Of a DNA stretch of 64,000 nt, positions 1 to 11,799 are shown one piece after another; position 1 is the first letter of the stretch, and each line of letters opens with the position of its first letter. The DNA lies in the NCBI GenBank assembly GCA_001599915.1, contig BCIG01000004.1, positions 62,001-126,000 on the forward strand, written 5' to 3'. A model generated the notes under the pieces. That model was not told the origin of the DNA. It was given only the letters and a program-made list of their open reading frames with translations, and did no database searches. This DNA is from Symbiotaphrina buchneri (Eukaryota; Ascomycota; Symbiotaphrinales; Symbiotaphrinaceae). Made by a program: the position numbers and the translations under genes.

Positions 1-741
1 TTTGGTTCGACCCGCCAGTAGAATCGGGTGTTGGCTAACGCCGGGTGCTTATAAAATAACCCGCTATTCCATCGGCACATTTTGTGGTAGGACATCATAT
101 CACCATATTGGATACCTTGCTCTTTGAGTATCTTGGCGGACTCCTGAAAGAGGTCCTCGTTGATCCATGGTGGAGTCTCCCAATGCTCCTTCGGTATAAC
201 CTCTGAATTGAAAGTTAGCTGATTACGGCCCCATAACCGTCAGAGCTCAAAACTACCGTAGTTACACTGGGCATTCGTGACTGCCTTTGTAGCCCTTTTG
301 AACTCTTCCGTAAAGGGGACATCGTTGAAAAACGTCCATGGATAGTTGAACTTCTTGTTCCATGTTCTCTCCAAATCTCTCATCGCCTGTAACATGCCTG
401 CCAACTCCTCGTTTCGCACCAGGGCGAGAAGAGTTGCATTTATGCGGTCAGAGTGAGGATTATCCGGCGCATAATTGTTGCCATTCACTCTTGCCAAGAC
501 TCCTTTCGGTTCTCCAGTGGCTGCACGCTTTGAAGTCAGAGCTGGGGTCTTGAGAGTTGATCAGGGGAAAGGAAGACGCACGGTCAAGGTTCGGATCATG
601 GTCGAGGTCGCCCGTGAGTCTGTTTGGGTCGGTTCCAGGGATATGGTAGGATGAGGGCGATCTCCAGATGTGGATGGCCAAAAAGGAGAAGAGGATGAGG
701 GAGACCAGTGCCAGGACGCGCACCGGCTTTGCCACGACCAT
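1..741 (-). CDS. GT15 alpha-1,2-mannosyltransferase (KRE2/MNT1/KTR family), C-terminus cut by window
   Basis: Golgi type II membrane enzyme that adds alpha-1,2-mannose from GDP-mannose to N- and O-linked glycans. Exons on the minus strand: 741-582, 541-257, 202-1. The reading frame is continuous across both joins. The ATG at 741 is followed within ten residues by a hydrophobic signal anchor (VRVLALVSLILFSFLAIHIW) and then a Pro/Asp/Ser-rich stem. The catalytic domain opens with INATLLALVRNEEL and continues through YPWTFFNDVPF, IPKEHW, YHKMCRWNSGLF and FYWRVEP, all in family order. The Mn/nucleotide-site part and the nucleophile region lie beyond the window. The first intron is only 40 nt (GTGCGT...CCCCAG), so that junction is less certain than the second (54 nt). 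Which KTR paralogue it is cannot be decided. It is divergent from the gamma-tubulin complex gene. Confidence 0.9.
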
Positions 742-1134
742 CCTGAGCCGGAGGCACTGCCAGATCTACTGGCAGCGGTGTGGATCTATCTCGACGTCGA
801 GGACATTAATAGAAGCCCTACCAAGGTTGAAGCTCTGTCTGTGATACTCCGGTGACGAATCAGGAGTTGCTGGACTTGGAGGACTCGAACGACCTTACCT
901 CAGCTAGCGTATGACGCGCTAGATTGATTTTGACTGTTTCAGGGTGGGCTTACACTAGCGCCCGTTTATGCTTGTTGCTATTGACGCGCCGCGCGCTAAG
1001 AATATACGACTGAAGGCCATCTCCACGCGGAGATGTAAGAGCTATCATGCTCCAAACCATGAATGCCATCAGGGCTTCCCGATCGTGACAGTCCGTATCA
1101 ACATGACTGACATGTAGATGACATATCCGGCATT
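742..1134. other. Divergent intergenic region, mannosyltransferase / gamma-tubulin complex gene
   Basis: 393 bp between two start codons on opposite strands, so it must hold both promoters. I see no convincing TATA box. There is a short perfect hairpin (7-bp stem CATCTCC/GGAGATG, 4-nt loop, 1018-1035). No gene is visible. Confidence 0.5.
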
Positions 1135-3994
1135 ATGGCGCATAATCTCCGGCTCGAGGCTCTTACAGATGAGCTCATAACGCTCATCACAGGGCTCTCT
1201 TCCGATGTAGGCTTGCGCCTACTGTGGCTAAGCCGTTACTCTTTCAGCTGACTTCTGTCTACCTTAGGTTGATGCGCATAATTACGGACTTTGCAGGCAG
1301 TTCGTAGGACAGAGTCTCAAATCCCACAATTTCGGTCGGACCAACCAGTTCGAAGTTCAAGAACGTGTTGAAGGCCTTGATGAGAAGTTCCGAATCTTTG
1401 ATGGTGATGACCTAGCAGATGCGCTACGAGATCGCCTGAGGGAACTCTCGGAAAAGAAATACAAATGGGAACCTGATGTCCTGGCCTTGCTTCTACAGCT
1501 CTCGGATAGACCTACAAGCAAGTCGAACATTGAAGATCTCGAGAAGCTCAAGCCACCGGAAGAGCCTCCACCACTTACATGGTCTGACATTATTGCTGAG
1601 GAGCCATTAGACGAAGAAGGGATCTGGGACAATGTTGATTTCGCCGACGATAGCTCTGAAGATGGCTTTGAAGAGGAAAGCATTGAAGGCTCGCAGCATA
1701 CAGAGCATACAGCCCCTTCCAGTGTGGATGAAGGCCCGGATCGAAGAATGCAATCTCTACTTGTTCCCCCTGAGACTGAAATTCTCAAGGACATTGAGGA
1801 TGCCCAGTTCTGGAAGCACCAAGTCTGCTTAGGCCCTGACGAGGTTGCCAGGTCAATTGATACCGAGGATGGTGAACAAATATGGAGAGTTACCGAACTT
1901 CAGGTGATCCGGGAGGTCCTGTTCATGGTTTCCGGTTTACCCACTTCGCTCTTCACTGAAGAGGTAGGAAAAGTCTCTCTGCGCCACAAATATGCCTTGG
2001 GACATGCCGGCCGTGGAACATTCCATGAAGCACTCCATGCCCTGGCTGAGATCGGAACAAGTCTCAATAGGCTAAGAAATTGGGCAGCGAGGCAGCAGCA
2101 AATCCCGCTTCTGCAGATATTCCAGGCTTCGGTACAATACCGGATCAGTGATTTTGACATGGCTGTATCCGCAATAGAGCAGCGCTACCTTGCCCCAAGA
2201 CCGGGTCTTGTTGTTAGTTTGATCAGCGTATCCGAGGAACTAAAAAATACAGCGAGACCGCTTCTTCGACTTGCAAAGCTAGTATTGGATCTGGATTCTG
2301 AAAGAGACAACAAACCTTTTCAGCACCTTGAACTTCTGTTCGAATTGTCCAGAAATAGTCAACTAATCGGAGATGAACAAATGTTTGAGTATATGGCCAA
2401 GTTATTTTTCGAATGCTTCCAGACCTATCTCAAACCCATACAGCTATGGATGGTCGAAGGAGAGATTGAAGCCGACGATGGAACCTTATTCGTCTCCAAG
2501 CGTGATGGCGCATCTGGGCTTGTGGTCCTATGGCAAGACCGCTACTCATTGCGGCAAACCGCCTCAGGGAGGTTACTTGCGCCCAACTTTCTGCATGCAG
2601 CAGCCAGCAAAATCTTCAATACAGGCAAGAGCGTGGTATTCTTGAAGGAGCTAGGGGCCTATATCCCACCCACCGATGTCTGTTTGGTCGACCGGACGCT
2701 CAGCTATGATACCGTCTGTGGGAATACCGGAATGTCTTTGGCTCTTTTCTCGGAAGCATTCGACATGGCATTTGATTCTTGGATCAAACAGAGGCACCAT
2801 TCAGCGGCATCCATCCTCCGAGAGCGTCTTTTTTCAGACTGCGGGTTATGGACGAGTCTGGACGCACTGGAGTACATCTATTTCTTTAGGGACGGTTCAC
2901 TCACTAGCATCATAGCCGCTAGCATTTTTGATAAGATCGACCGAGGCAAGGACGTTTGGAATGACAGATTCCTGCTCACTGAGCTGTTCCAGACAATCTA
3001 TGGTCAGGTTGGATGCATTGATCGGGACCGGCTTGCCGTTCACTCAACCCCAGGCGGTTACAGGGATGTGCAGAATCGACGACGTTCAGTGAAGATCCTA
3101 AACAGTCTATCATTTTCATACACTGTCAGTCTACCTCATACACTAGCACGTGAATTATGCTGACGGTTCCCACAGCTCCCTTGGCCCGTCATGAATATCA
3201 TTTCACCAGCCTCTCTCCAAACTTACTCTCGCATTTCTATCCTGCTTCTGCAGACCATGCGAGCAATGCAACTTCTTTCAAGACAACGCATCATTTCCGA
3301 CCCCTCTATGGACGATCCGCACTGCACCACTCTTGCCCATTCATTCCGCCACAGCCTTCTGTGGCTCTACAATACCGTTTTCTCCTACCTTACAGCACAC
3401 TGCATAGAGACCTCGACCACCATGCTACGGGCCCGGCTAGCCGCAGCTGAAGACGTGGATGCCATGATCGCCATCCACGGCGCTTATATGAAATCCCTCG
3501 AAGCAAAATGCTTGCTAGCGAAGCCTCTGGCGCCCATATATCAGGCCCTTATCTCCCTCCTGGACCTGAGCATTCTCTTCACCGATGCACAAGCCCTGTA
3601 TGCAAGCGAGCACCTTTTCAACACAACGAACCGATCCATATCGTCCTTCTCGAGCGTGCTGGATCGCCGGCGGCGCAGGCGGAGAAGAGGTGCAGAGGAG
3701 GAGGAGTCGGAAGACGAGGATGGGGATGATGAGGAAGGAGGGGAAGCGGATGTCAGTTACATCTCCTTTGAAGATGAGGGGTATGCAGACCGTTTGAGGA
3801 AGATGAAGGACAAATTTCAAAGGTTGTTGGGTTTCCTGAGAGCCGGCTTGAGGGGCGTCAGTAGAGTAGGCGGCGGGACTGTAGGTCACACGGGGAAGCC
3901 GGGAGTGTCGGAAGAGAGCGAGTGCTGGGATATGCTGGCTGAAAGGCTGGAGTGGGGAATGGAGCGTGGAGGGAGTGCTTTCAATGATTTATAG
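1135..3994 (+). CDS. Spc97/Spc98-family gamma-tubulin complex component, GCP5/GCP6-like
   Basis: Subunit of the gamma-tubulin ring complex, which nucleates microtubules at spindle pole bodies and other organising centres. Exons 1135-1206, 1268-3124, 3176-3994 give 915 aa; both introns (61 and 51 nt) join in phase 0. The GCP N-terminal (GRIP1) domain is seen in residues around 180-420: HKYALGHAGRGTFHEAL, then LELLFELSRNSQLIGD and the LKPIQLWMVEGEI block. The C-terminal gamma-tubulin-binding domain begins near LPWPVMNIISPASLQ, which is formed exactly across intron 2. Near the C-terminus lies a run of eight arginines followed by an acidic stretch (3668-3750). Length and the degenerate N-terminus resemble the GCP4-6 class (S. 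pombe Mod21/Alp16) rather than core GCP2/3. Assignment to GCP5 specifically is inference. The start is the first ATG whose exon splices in frame. Confidence 0.85.
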
Positions 3995-4177
3995 CGCAAG
4001 GCACAAACCGACGATGCTACGAATTATGAGCAGGTTGATTGATGAGAAAGCATGATACTCCGCTGACTGTGATATAACGCCGACGATGAGCTGTCTAGGT
4101 ATAGCTGCTCTACCAGAGAGACATTGTACCGTTCTCCTTGATACTTTCCAAAATCCATAAATCTTCCCTAGTAACAT

Positions 4178-7100
4178 CTAGCCAACCCATCTTCTCGCAC
4201 TCTTGAAGATCCGACTCCACGGGCCAAGATCACCCCACTCGTCCATCTTCTCTTTAGGCGCCCAACTGCACGCTTCTGTTAAGACTGTCCGCTCTGGATG
4301 TGGCATCATGGCCAAAACCCTACCATCTGGCGTGCGAACGCCCGTGATACCCTCTGGGCTTCCATTCGGGTTGAAAGGATATCTCTCGGTAGCCCGGCCA
4401 CGGTTGTCGACGTAGCGAACCGCAACGAGGTTATTCTCAATAAGTTCCTGCTGGTCGAACTTGGTACCAAACGTGGCCTTGCCCTCCCCATGCGCTGTCG
4501 CAACCGGCAGGCGTGAACCAGCCATCCCATGGAGGAATACTGAGGGTTGGGCGTGCGAAGATGTTGATGTACTGCTGGCTGAGTCCAGCACTTCAACCAT
4601 GGCCACGCGCGCCTCATATTGTTCTGATTCATTGCGCTCAAATGTAGGCCAGCTACTGGCGCCAGGGACCAGTTCTTTGATTCTGCTGAGAAACTGGCAT
4701 CCGTTACACACGCCCAGCGTGAATGTATCGGGCCGTGCGAAGAAGGCTTCGAATTCGGCACGTGTGCCAGGGTGCAGCAGGACGGACTTAGCCCAGCCCT
4801 GTCCGGCACCAAGGACATCACCATAGGAGAAGCCCCCGCAGGCTGCCAGGCCAACAAAAGAGGCGAGTGAGACCCGGTTCGACAGGATGTCGGTCATGTG
4901 GACGTCGATAGCAGCAAATCCGGCGCTGTGGAAGGCAAATGCCATCTCCGCCTGCCCATTGATGCCTTGCTCTCTAAGGATAGCTACACGGGGCTTTCTG
5001 GTGAAAACTGACGAGATCGAGGCTGTGAGAGGAAGAATGTTCTCTGCAGGATTATATGTGAGGTTGTAAGAGAGCCCGGGATCTTTGTCATCCAAGATAT
5101 TCTCGAATTCCGAATCGGCGCAGACAGGATTGTCGCGCAGGCGTTGCATAGCGTGGGACGTCTTGTGCCATCGTTGCTGTAGAGAGCTTCTTGATTCCGA
5201 AAAGACGGTGGTGACACCATGGGTAATAGTAATAGTCTGCCGGGAGGCTGGAGTCACCCTCCCAATCTTCTTGATAAGGCCCGGTGGCGGGCCGCAAGTA
5301 GCGAAGCAACGTTGGAAATTGATGACATCCTTCTTCCTTACTTGAAATACGGCACCCAGCTCTTCATTGAAGAGAGTCTCGACGGCATCTATGATATTAC
5401 TGCCCGGACACAGTTCATCGAGGTTGATTTCCAGACCACAACGACCGGCAAACATCATCTCCACGAGCGTCGTGAACAGACCACCATCAGAACGGTCGTG
5501 ATAAGCCAATACCACTCCAGAGTCCTGAAGTTGGGAAGTCGCATCAAAGAAATCTTTGAGAAGGTCGGTATCGCGCACATCTGGTGCTTCGTCCCCTATC
5601 TGACCGAATACCTGGGCAATCGCAGATCCGCCGAGAGCATGTTTGCCCCTTGCGAGGTCCACGTACATGAGGATCGACTCTCCCACATCTTCCATTCGCC
5701 GCAACGCTGGAGTCCAGGTATTGCGGATCCGCTGCACTGGCGCAAAGGCGGAAATGATAACCGAGAGAGGTGCAGTGACCTCCTTGGGCTCGTGCTTGAC
5801 GGCGTCTGTCCACTTCATTTTCATTGACATGGAGTCTTTGCCGACTGGGATGCTGATACCAAGACTTGGACATAAATCGAGCCCAATGGCTTCCACCGCT
5901 TCGTAGAGAGCAGCTCCTTCTCCGGGATGACTACTTGCAGCCATCCAATTTGCAGAGAGCCGAACTCTCTCCAAACCATCTTGTATGTCAGCTGCAGCAA
6001 GATTCATCAGGGATTCAGCGACCGCCATGCGTGCTGACGCTGCAGGCGAGATCAATGCTAAAGTTGGTTTCTCCCCCATTGCCATAGCCTCACCAGTCTT
6101 GATGCCTCCCATAAGTGCGGTTGCCGTGACAGAGACGTCAGCCAGAGGGACCTGCCAGGGACCTACCATTTGGTCCCGAGTGGTCAGACCACCGACAGTA
6201 CGATCTCCAATTGTGACCAAGAATGATTTCGAGCCGACTGATGGCAACGACAGGACTCTGTTCACTGCCTCCTTCAACAGACCATCTGAAGGAGCTTTGG
6301 GGAGATAAGTTGAAAGACTCGAGTCAAAACGAGGCAGCTTCAGCTTCCTTGAATCCACAATCCTTGACATCTTTGGTGGCTTGCCAAATAGTATAGACAT
6401 AGGGAGATCGATGGGCTTGGGGTATTCGACGGAGTCCCTGTCGGTCAAAACCAGTTTTTTCTCTGCGTCCGAACCCCCAAACGCACGTCCCACAACCGAA
6501 AAGCGACATCTCTCACGTTTGGCGATTGCTTGGAATGTCTTCAAGCCGTCCTCATTGACGGCAAGAACATATCTCTCTTGAGCCTCGTTGCACCATATTT
6601 GCAACGGGCTCATGCTCTTGTCTGCACTATCCACCTCCCGTAGCTCAAAGGTGGCACCTAAGCCAGCGTCATGGACCAACTCAGGGAGCGCATTGGAAAG
6701 ACCCCCGGCGCCCACATCATGAATGAGTCTGATGGGATTTTCGTGTCCCAAGGCCGTGCAAGCATTGATAACTTCCTGGGCTCTTCGCTCAACTTCAGGG
6801 TTGTCCCTTTGGACACTCGCAAAATCCAGCTCAGCAGAGCCTTCCCCTGAACTGATGCTTGAAGCAGCCCCTCCGCCAAGGCCGATGAGCATAGCCGGCC
6901 CGCCCATTACAATGATATAGGCTCCAGGACTAACCAGGCCCTGCTCTTTAGGAGCATGCTGCGGTCTAACGGTCCCAACACCACCAGCGAGCATAATAGG
7001 CTTATGATAGCCTCGCACCTCATGCGTTTGGTCGTCGAGTTGGGCCTTGGTAGTCAGAGTTCGGAAGTACCCGGTTGTACATGGCCGGCCGAACTCATTG

Positions 7101-8405
7101 TTGAATGCAGCGCTTCCGATAGGAGCTTCAAGCATAATATCGAGACTGCTAGCAATGTGGTTCGGCTTCCCAACATCCAGTTCCCAAGGTTGCTCTAAGC
7201 CTGGGATGCGGAGATCCGAGACACTAAATCCAGCAAGGCCAGCTTTGGGCTTCGAACCTCTCCCTACAGCGCCTTCATCGCGGATCTCGCCGCCGGAGCC
7301 TGTTGCTGCCCCTGGATATGGCGAAACAGCAGTTGGATGATTATGAGTCTCGACTTTCGCCAGATAATGCACCATTTCCTTGGTTGCGGACCATTCGCCC
7401 GTGGCATGATTCGGCGCCCAGAAAGTTGCGGTCTCGCCTTGAAGAACAGCGGCGTTATCGCTGTAGGCGCTCACAACAAACTGCGGGTTCTTCTTGTGGG
7501 TGTTCCTTATCATCCCGAACAGACTGTATGGCTTTCTCATTCCATCGATCGTCCAATCAGCATTGAATTGCTTGTGTCGGCAATGTTCCGAATTGACCTG
7601 AGCGAACATGAAGAGTTCAACATCCGTCGGAGCCCTGCAAATTCTCCTGGTATAGACATCCACAAGGTAGTCAATTTCTGAAGCATCAAGAGCAAGACCA
7701 AGTGTTCTGTTGGCATTCTGTAGTGCTTGACGAGGATCGACACCTACGGCTTGGAGCTCGATAGATGCGGCAGGCTGCGGCTCATGTTCCGCAAACATTG
7801 CTGAGAGGTCGGGCTTTTCAGTACCTATCGTCTGTGTCATGCGATCGTGTAGCCTATCGACAGCGGGTATCTTCCCATCCTTGATCTCTTGCTCTGTTTC
7901 GATTACAAGAACCATGCCACGCTCTATGCGTTTCACAACATCGCCGAGGCCGCAGACCTGCGCTATGCTTGTAGCCTTGGAACTCCATGGCGATATAGTT
8001 CCTGTCCGAGGTGCAACATACAGGATGTGTGTATTTGGATACCGAGGCCTGAAAGACATGATCAGTCTTGTTATCGGAATCAAAGCACATCGCCAGGTTT
8101 CGAGAGCCCAAAAGCTCTTCAGCATCCAGAAGAATGGAGACAAGAGCGGTACCATACCCTAGATCGGTCTTCACCGCATTGACAGCCTCCTGATTCAGTG
8201 GATCACGTAGATCTGGCAGGTAGCCGTAAGCTAGCAACTGGTCCAACATTGAACGCTCCTCATCGTTTGATGGCCTGGACAGATGAATAAAATGTATCCA
8301 AAGAGCGCGCACAGCTTTCGCGCCCACGGCATCAGCCAATGCCTTGAGCCGAAAGTCGGAGTAGGCAACGGCCCCAGGGAGCGCGAGATGGAATTCCCCC
8401 GCCAT
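4178..8405 (-). CDS. ADE6: Phosphoribosylformylglycinamidine synthase (FGAM synthase)
   Basis: Large cytosolic enzyme of de novo purine synthesis: FGAR + glutamine + ATP gives FGAM + glutamate. Exons 8405-8089 and 8048-4178 give 1395 aa, close to the usual fungal length of about 1350. The N-terminal PurS-like region holds LYVAPRTGTISPWSSKATSIA. The first AIRS/PurM half has KVETHNHPTAVSPYPGAATG with GGEIRDEGA. A second PurM-like half has SIPVGKDSMSMKM. The class-I glutamine amidotransferase domain at the end shows VAILREQGINGQAEM, GGFSYGDVLGAG, the nucleophile cysteine in GVCNGCQFL (about residue 1217) and the MPHPER histidine. The single intron is only 40 nt (GTGCTT...TTTCAG, 8088-8049) and has a plausible CTGAT branch site. 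The symbol follows the S. cerevisiae name. Confidence 0.95.
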
Positions 8406-9405
8406 CGTTATATATGTGAAGTGACCTTGTGGAGGTTGGGCCGGCCCTCAAGCTTGTCCTTAGGGTTGGCAGCCTGGTATTAGCAGAGCATCCTTTGACT
8501 CGGAGCCCTTGAAGCAAGAAAATGCCCCTCCTGTGCACCTCTTAGGCGGTGGCAGAATCATTTTAAGGTTTTCTCGATATGGTTAAGCTTAAATCATTCA
8601 CTTGTGGTCGATCCGACATCGGCTAATCGAGCGAGGCTAAGGTACCTTAGCTTAGATTTAGGCACCTTGACAGCGAGGAACCGTTACCTTTTATCTCTGC
8701 TCAGGACAAGGTGAGATGGGCGAGACCTGTTATTACAGTAGTGGCATGGACAACGTAAACACGGGAAGGGAATGTCAGCAAAGCATTCTCGACTGCAGAT
8801 GAATCTCGTTATCATGCTTCACAAATAGATCTCGTGTTGGTAAAACCTCGTACAGACGCCGTTTCCCTGTCTTCCCATATCGTGTGCCTCCTAGGCTTCC
8901 AATAAACAGATGCTTCGAAGTCCATCTGAATGCCCCGTACGCTTTCTGGAGCATGCTAAAAGCCCCTAGAGAAGTTCTCAAAAGGAAGAGGGAGAAAGTT
9001 CATCCATGAAAATAGAAAGTGCGCTGAGCGGACGGTGAGACACACAGCCAGTATGCAAATAACCCTTACAACCTGTCAATGAGCGCCCTGACAATCTTCC
9101 CTGTAGTAGGCTTTTTCGAGCAACATATGCAACAAGATAGAGCTGAGCTCTCTTTCAGCGACCATTGCCGAAGACCCGATGCACTGAAAACCAAAAATGC
9201 CATGCTTTGCTGCATTGTCGTGAAGAGCCGGAGTTCGGGCTGTAGTAGAACCCCGGTTGGTGCTCCTAGCATGGCCATTCCCAGTTGATGTCGGCAGGGT
9301 TACGCTTCAAGAACCGAGTCATTTTGACGCCCCTGTAACCAAAACAAAAAGAAAGTCAGAAAAGAGCCGTAGCTATTTAGAGCCGGCCCACATGAACAGC
9401 CAGCT
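8406..9405. other. Intergenic: FGAM synthase promoter and B56 3' flank
   Basis: 1 kb between the FGAM synthase start and the B56 stop, both on the minus strand. It contains a 12-bp perfect palindrome TAAGGTACCTTA at 8638-8649, followed by further CTTAG/ACCTT repeats to about 8675. Short open frames here have no family resemblance. No RNA gene is seen. Confidence 0.5.
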
Positions 9406-11799
9406 TTATGATAACACTGTCGATCCATTGGGGCCTACCGAGTGTTGCCTCTCCTGTCCTTCATCCTGTATGTTCAGGAGTCCAAGCCGCTGCTGACTAT
9501 CTGATGTCAAAGAATCCAACTGACTATCTTTCGAAATGGGATCAACCTTTGAACCTTGAGGAAGAGTCAGAGGCGGGACGACGTTGGATTTGCCGTTGGA
9601 GTTTTGCTTGGCTTGTTGGGCTATAAAATCCCATTTGTTTTGCCGATCCTGCTGCCGTTCTTCCGCGCTATTTTGCATCTCCGTGTACTCATGCGTACAA
9701 TCATCGAATAATTGCGGATTGATCTCCATGAAAAGCTTCATAGCATTGTAGACCATGCCGTGGATGGTCCTGAGTAGCATCAGCAAGAAAAACACGGCAG
9801 TGGAGGTGGACTTCTCGTACCTGTTCCAGTGGCTTTTTGAGTTCTCATATAGAGGTGCAAACATTATCGGTAGGATAACATCCACATGATCGCTTACCAA
9901 GTTGCAGAAGTACTCATTGTTCCAGAAGTAGAGAGCTCGTTCAGCAACCTGCCTCTGTTAGTACTGGATGAGACCTGAAACATGCAAGACTTACCTGGAA
10001 GTGGGGGCTAGCTACTGATTTCGCGAGCTGACTGAACAGCGGTACCTGGATCCTTTTGAATTCCTCAGGGTCCATAACTTCGAAGATATCCTCGACCTCG
10101 TTGAGAAACATGACCTCTTTCGTGCTATTGGTCTTCGGCCAGTACCTAAGCAGGCCAAGGACAACCTAGAGAATTGTCAATTGAAACTCAGATTATGCCA
10201 ACATAGATTAGACGAACTTCTTCTGTGAGCGCTGAATCCTTCTCGAGGAACTGGACGATACAATAAGCCAGCTGAGGATGATACATGCTCAAGCCCTTGA
10301 CTTTGTGCATCGGCATGAGAACCCTGGTAAGAAATAACTTATGTTCTTCCTTCAATGGTAATGCAAAACCATTGATAATAGATCCTAGGATCTCCAGGAG
10401 CTCAGCAATACCGTTGAAACGTTCGGTCTCGTACATGAACTGGAAGAAGACGTTGTTGATCGACCTTCGAATGTAGGAGCGTAGGTTCAGAAATTTGCCG
10501 TATATCCGATGCAGTGTAGTCTTCAAGAAGTCGCGCTCCCTTGGGTCTTCGGAATCAAACAGCTCTAACAGCTAGGCAATGTCAATAGTGCCCATATAAT
10601 CACGAAGCTGGCCATACCTGAAGGACGAAGTGGTGATCTATGTATTGCTTGGCGATATTTGTATTGAAGTCTTGGCTCTCAATGAACCTCAAGAAGAACT
10701 CATAGACCACTTGTATATGGGGCCAGGCAACCTCCAGGACAGGCTCATCTTCTTCTGGATCAAAAGCCTCGCCTTGTGGGTTCATCGGTGGAGGGATCGG
10801 ACGGAACAAGTTCTTGCTGAACATGTCCACTACCACGGGATACATAGGCTCTGTTATGACACCTCTGTTATTGGCCACATAATCTAACAACTCATGCAAG
10901 GCCAATCTTTTGATCTCTTTTGATTTCATGTCGGCGCTTGCATCATTGAAGTCGAAAATGACATTGCACTGTTCGATTTTTTGCATGAATAGGTCTTGCC
11001 GACGATTCGGAGGAACCTCGTGGAATCCGGGGAGCTTTTCCAATTCCCTTTGTGGAGAAATATCGAACCGAGATGAATGTTGCCTCTTTGGGGTACGAAT
11101 TCCTTCCGGGACGTCTTTGGGTGTCGTTTGCAACCGGTCAAACATAAGGCTCTTTTGAAGGCCTCCTTTGGGCGGAGCCAGGTCGCCAGGCATTGTCTCT
11201 GCTGCTCCCGGGGGTGGTACATGCTATTACGGATGTCAGCCCACAATCTAGCGATCAGAGAAAATAGAAAAGGTCCGCTGATCTGGACATACCGGTGTGC
11301 TAGGACTGATGATAACGCTTGGCGGGATCGTCTGTCCTTGCCGTCCCAAAGCGCCTGATCCTCCAAATGGAGGCCCACCGCTCATGTTGGATTGTGAAGG
11401 GAGAAAGGGCTGAGATGTTGCAGAGCCAGAATGGCCTGGCTGTCCAGGATGGTCCGCGTTCGCATGATTTGATCCACCAGGAAGATTGTCGTGTTGCGGC
11501 AAAGGCTTGTTTTTGATGTCGTTCAAGCTGGTTGAGGACGCAGCTGGAGTGCCGTACCCGGAGCTCGCAGGTGATTGCGATCGAACTGAGCTAGGCGCAG
11601 AGGCATGTGACGGCGAAGATGTCCCCGAGCTCGAATCTTTCTTTTTCGAGGACTTGTTTGGATCTTTTGCGCGCGACAGCTGCTCGTGCTGGAAGCGTTA
11701 GTAGACTGCCGCGAAGAAGACAGTGCGATTGATGTTTCATCAGGAAACAAGGCAAGGTTTGAGAAGGTGCCTTACAACTCGCTGCCTAAAACCCTTCAT
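9406..11799 (-). CDS. RTS1: Protein phosphatase 2A regulatory subunit B56/B' (Rts1/Par1 type)
   Basis: Regulatory subunit that targets PP2A in cell cycle, cytokinesis and stress responses. Six exons on the minus strand: 11799-11776, 11688-11293, 11223-10618, 10571-10218, 10165-9995, 9948-9406, giving 697 aa; every join keeps the frame. The 24-nt first exon encodes MKGFRQRV, the characteristic start of fungal B56 proteins, and continues [21 protein letters not shown] Ser/Pro/Gly-rich low-complexity N-terminus follows. The HEAT-like B56 core begins around [16 protein letters not shown] and includes [57 protein letters not shown] and LYFWNNEYF. The C-terminal tail is polar. Intron 4 (52 nt) uses a GTTCGT donor, less standard than the rest. 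It is divergent from the TFIIIC gene across 1.4 kb. Confidence 0.93.
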
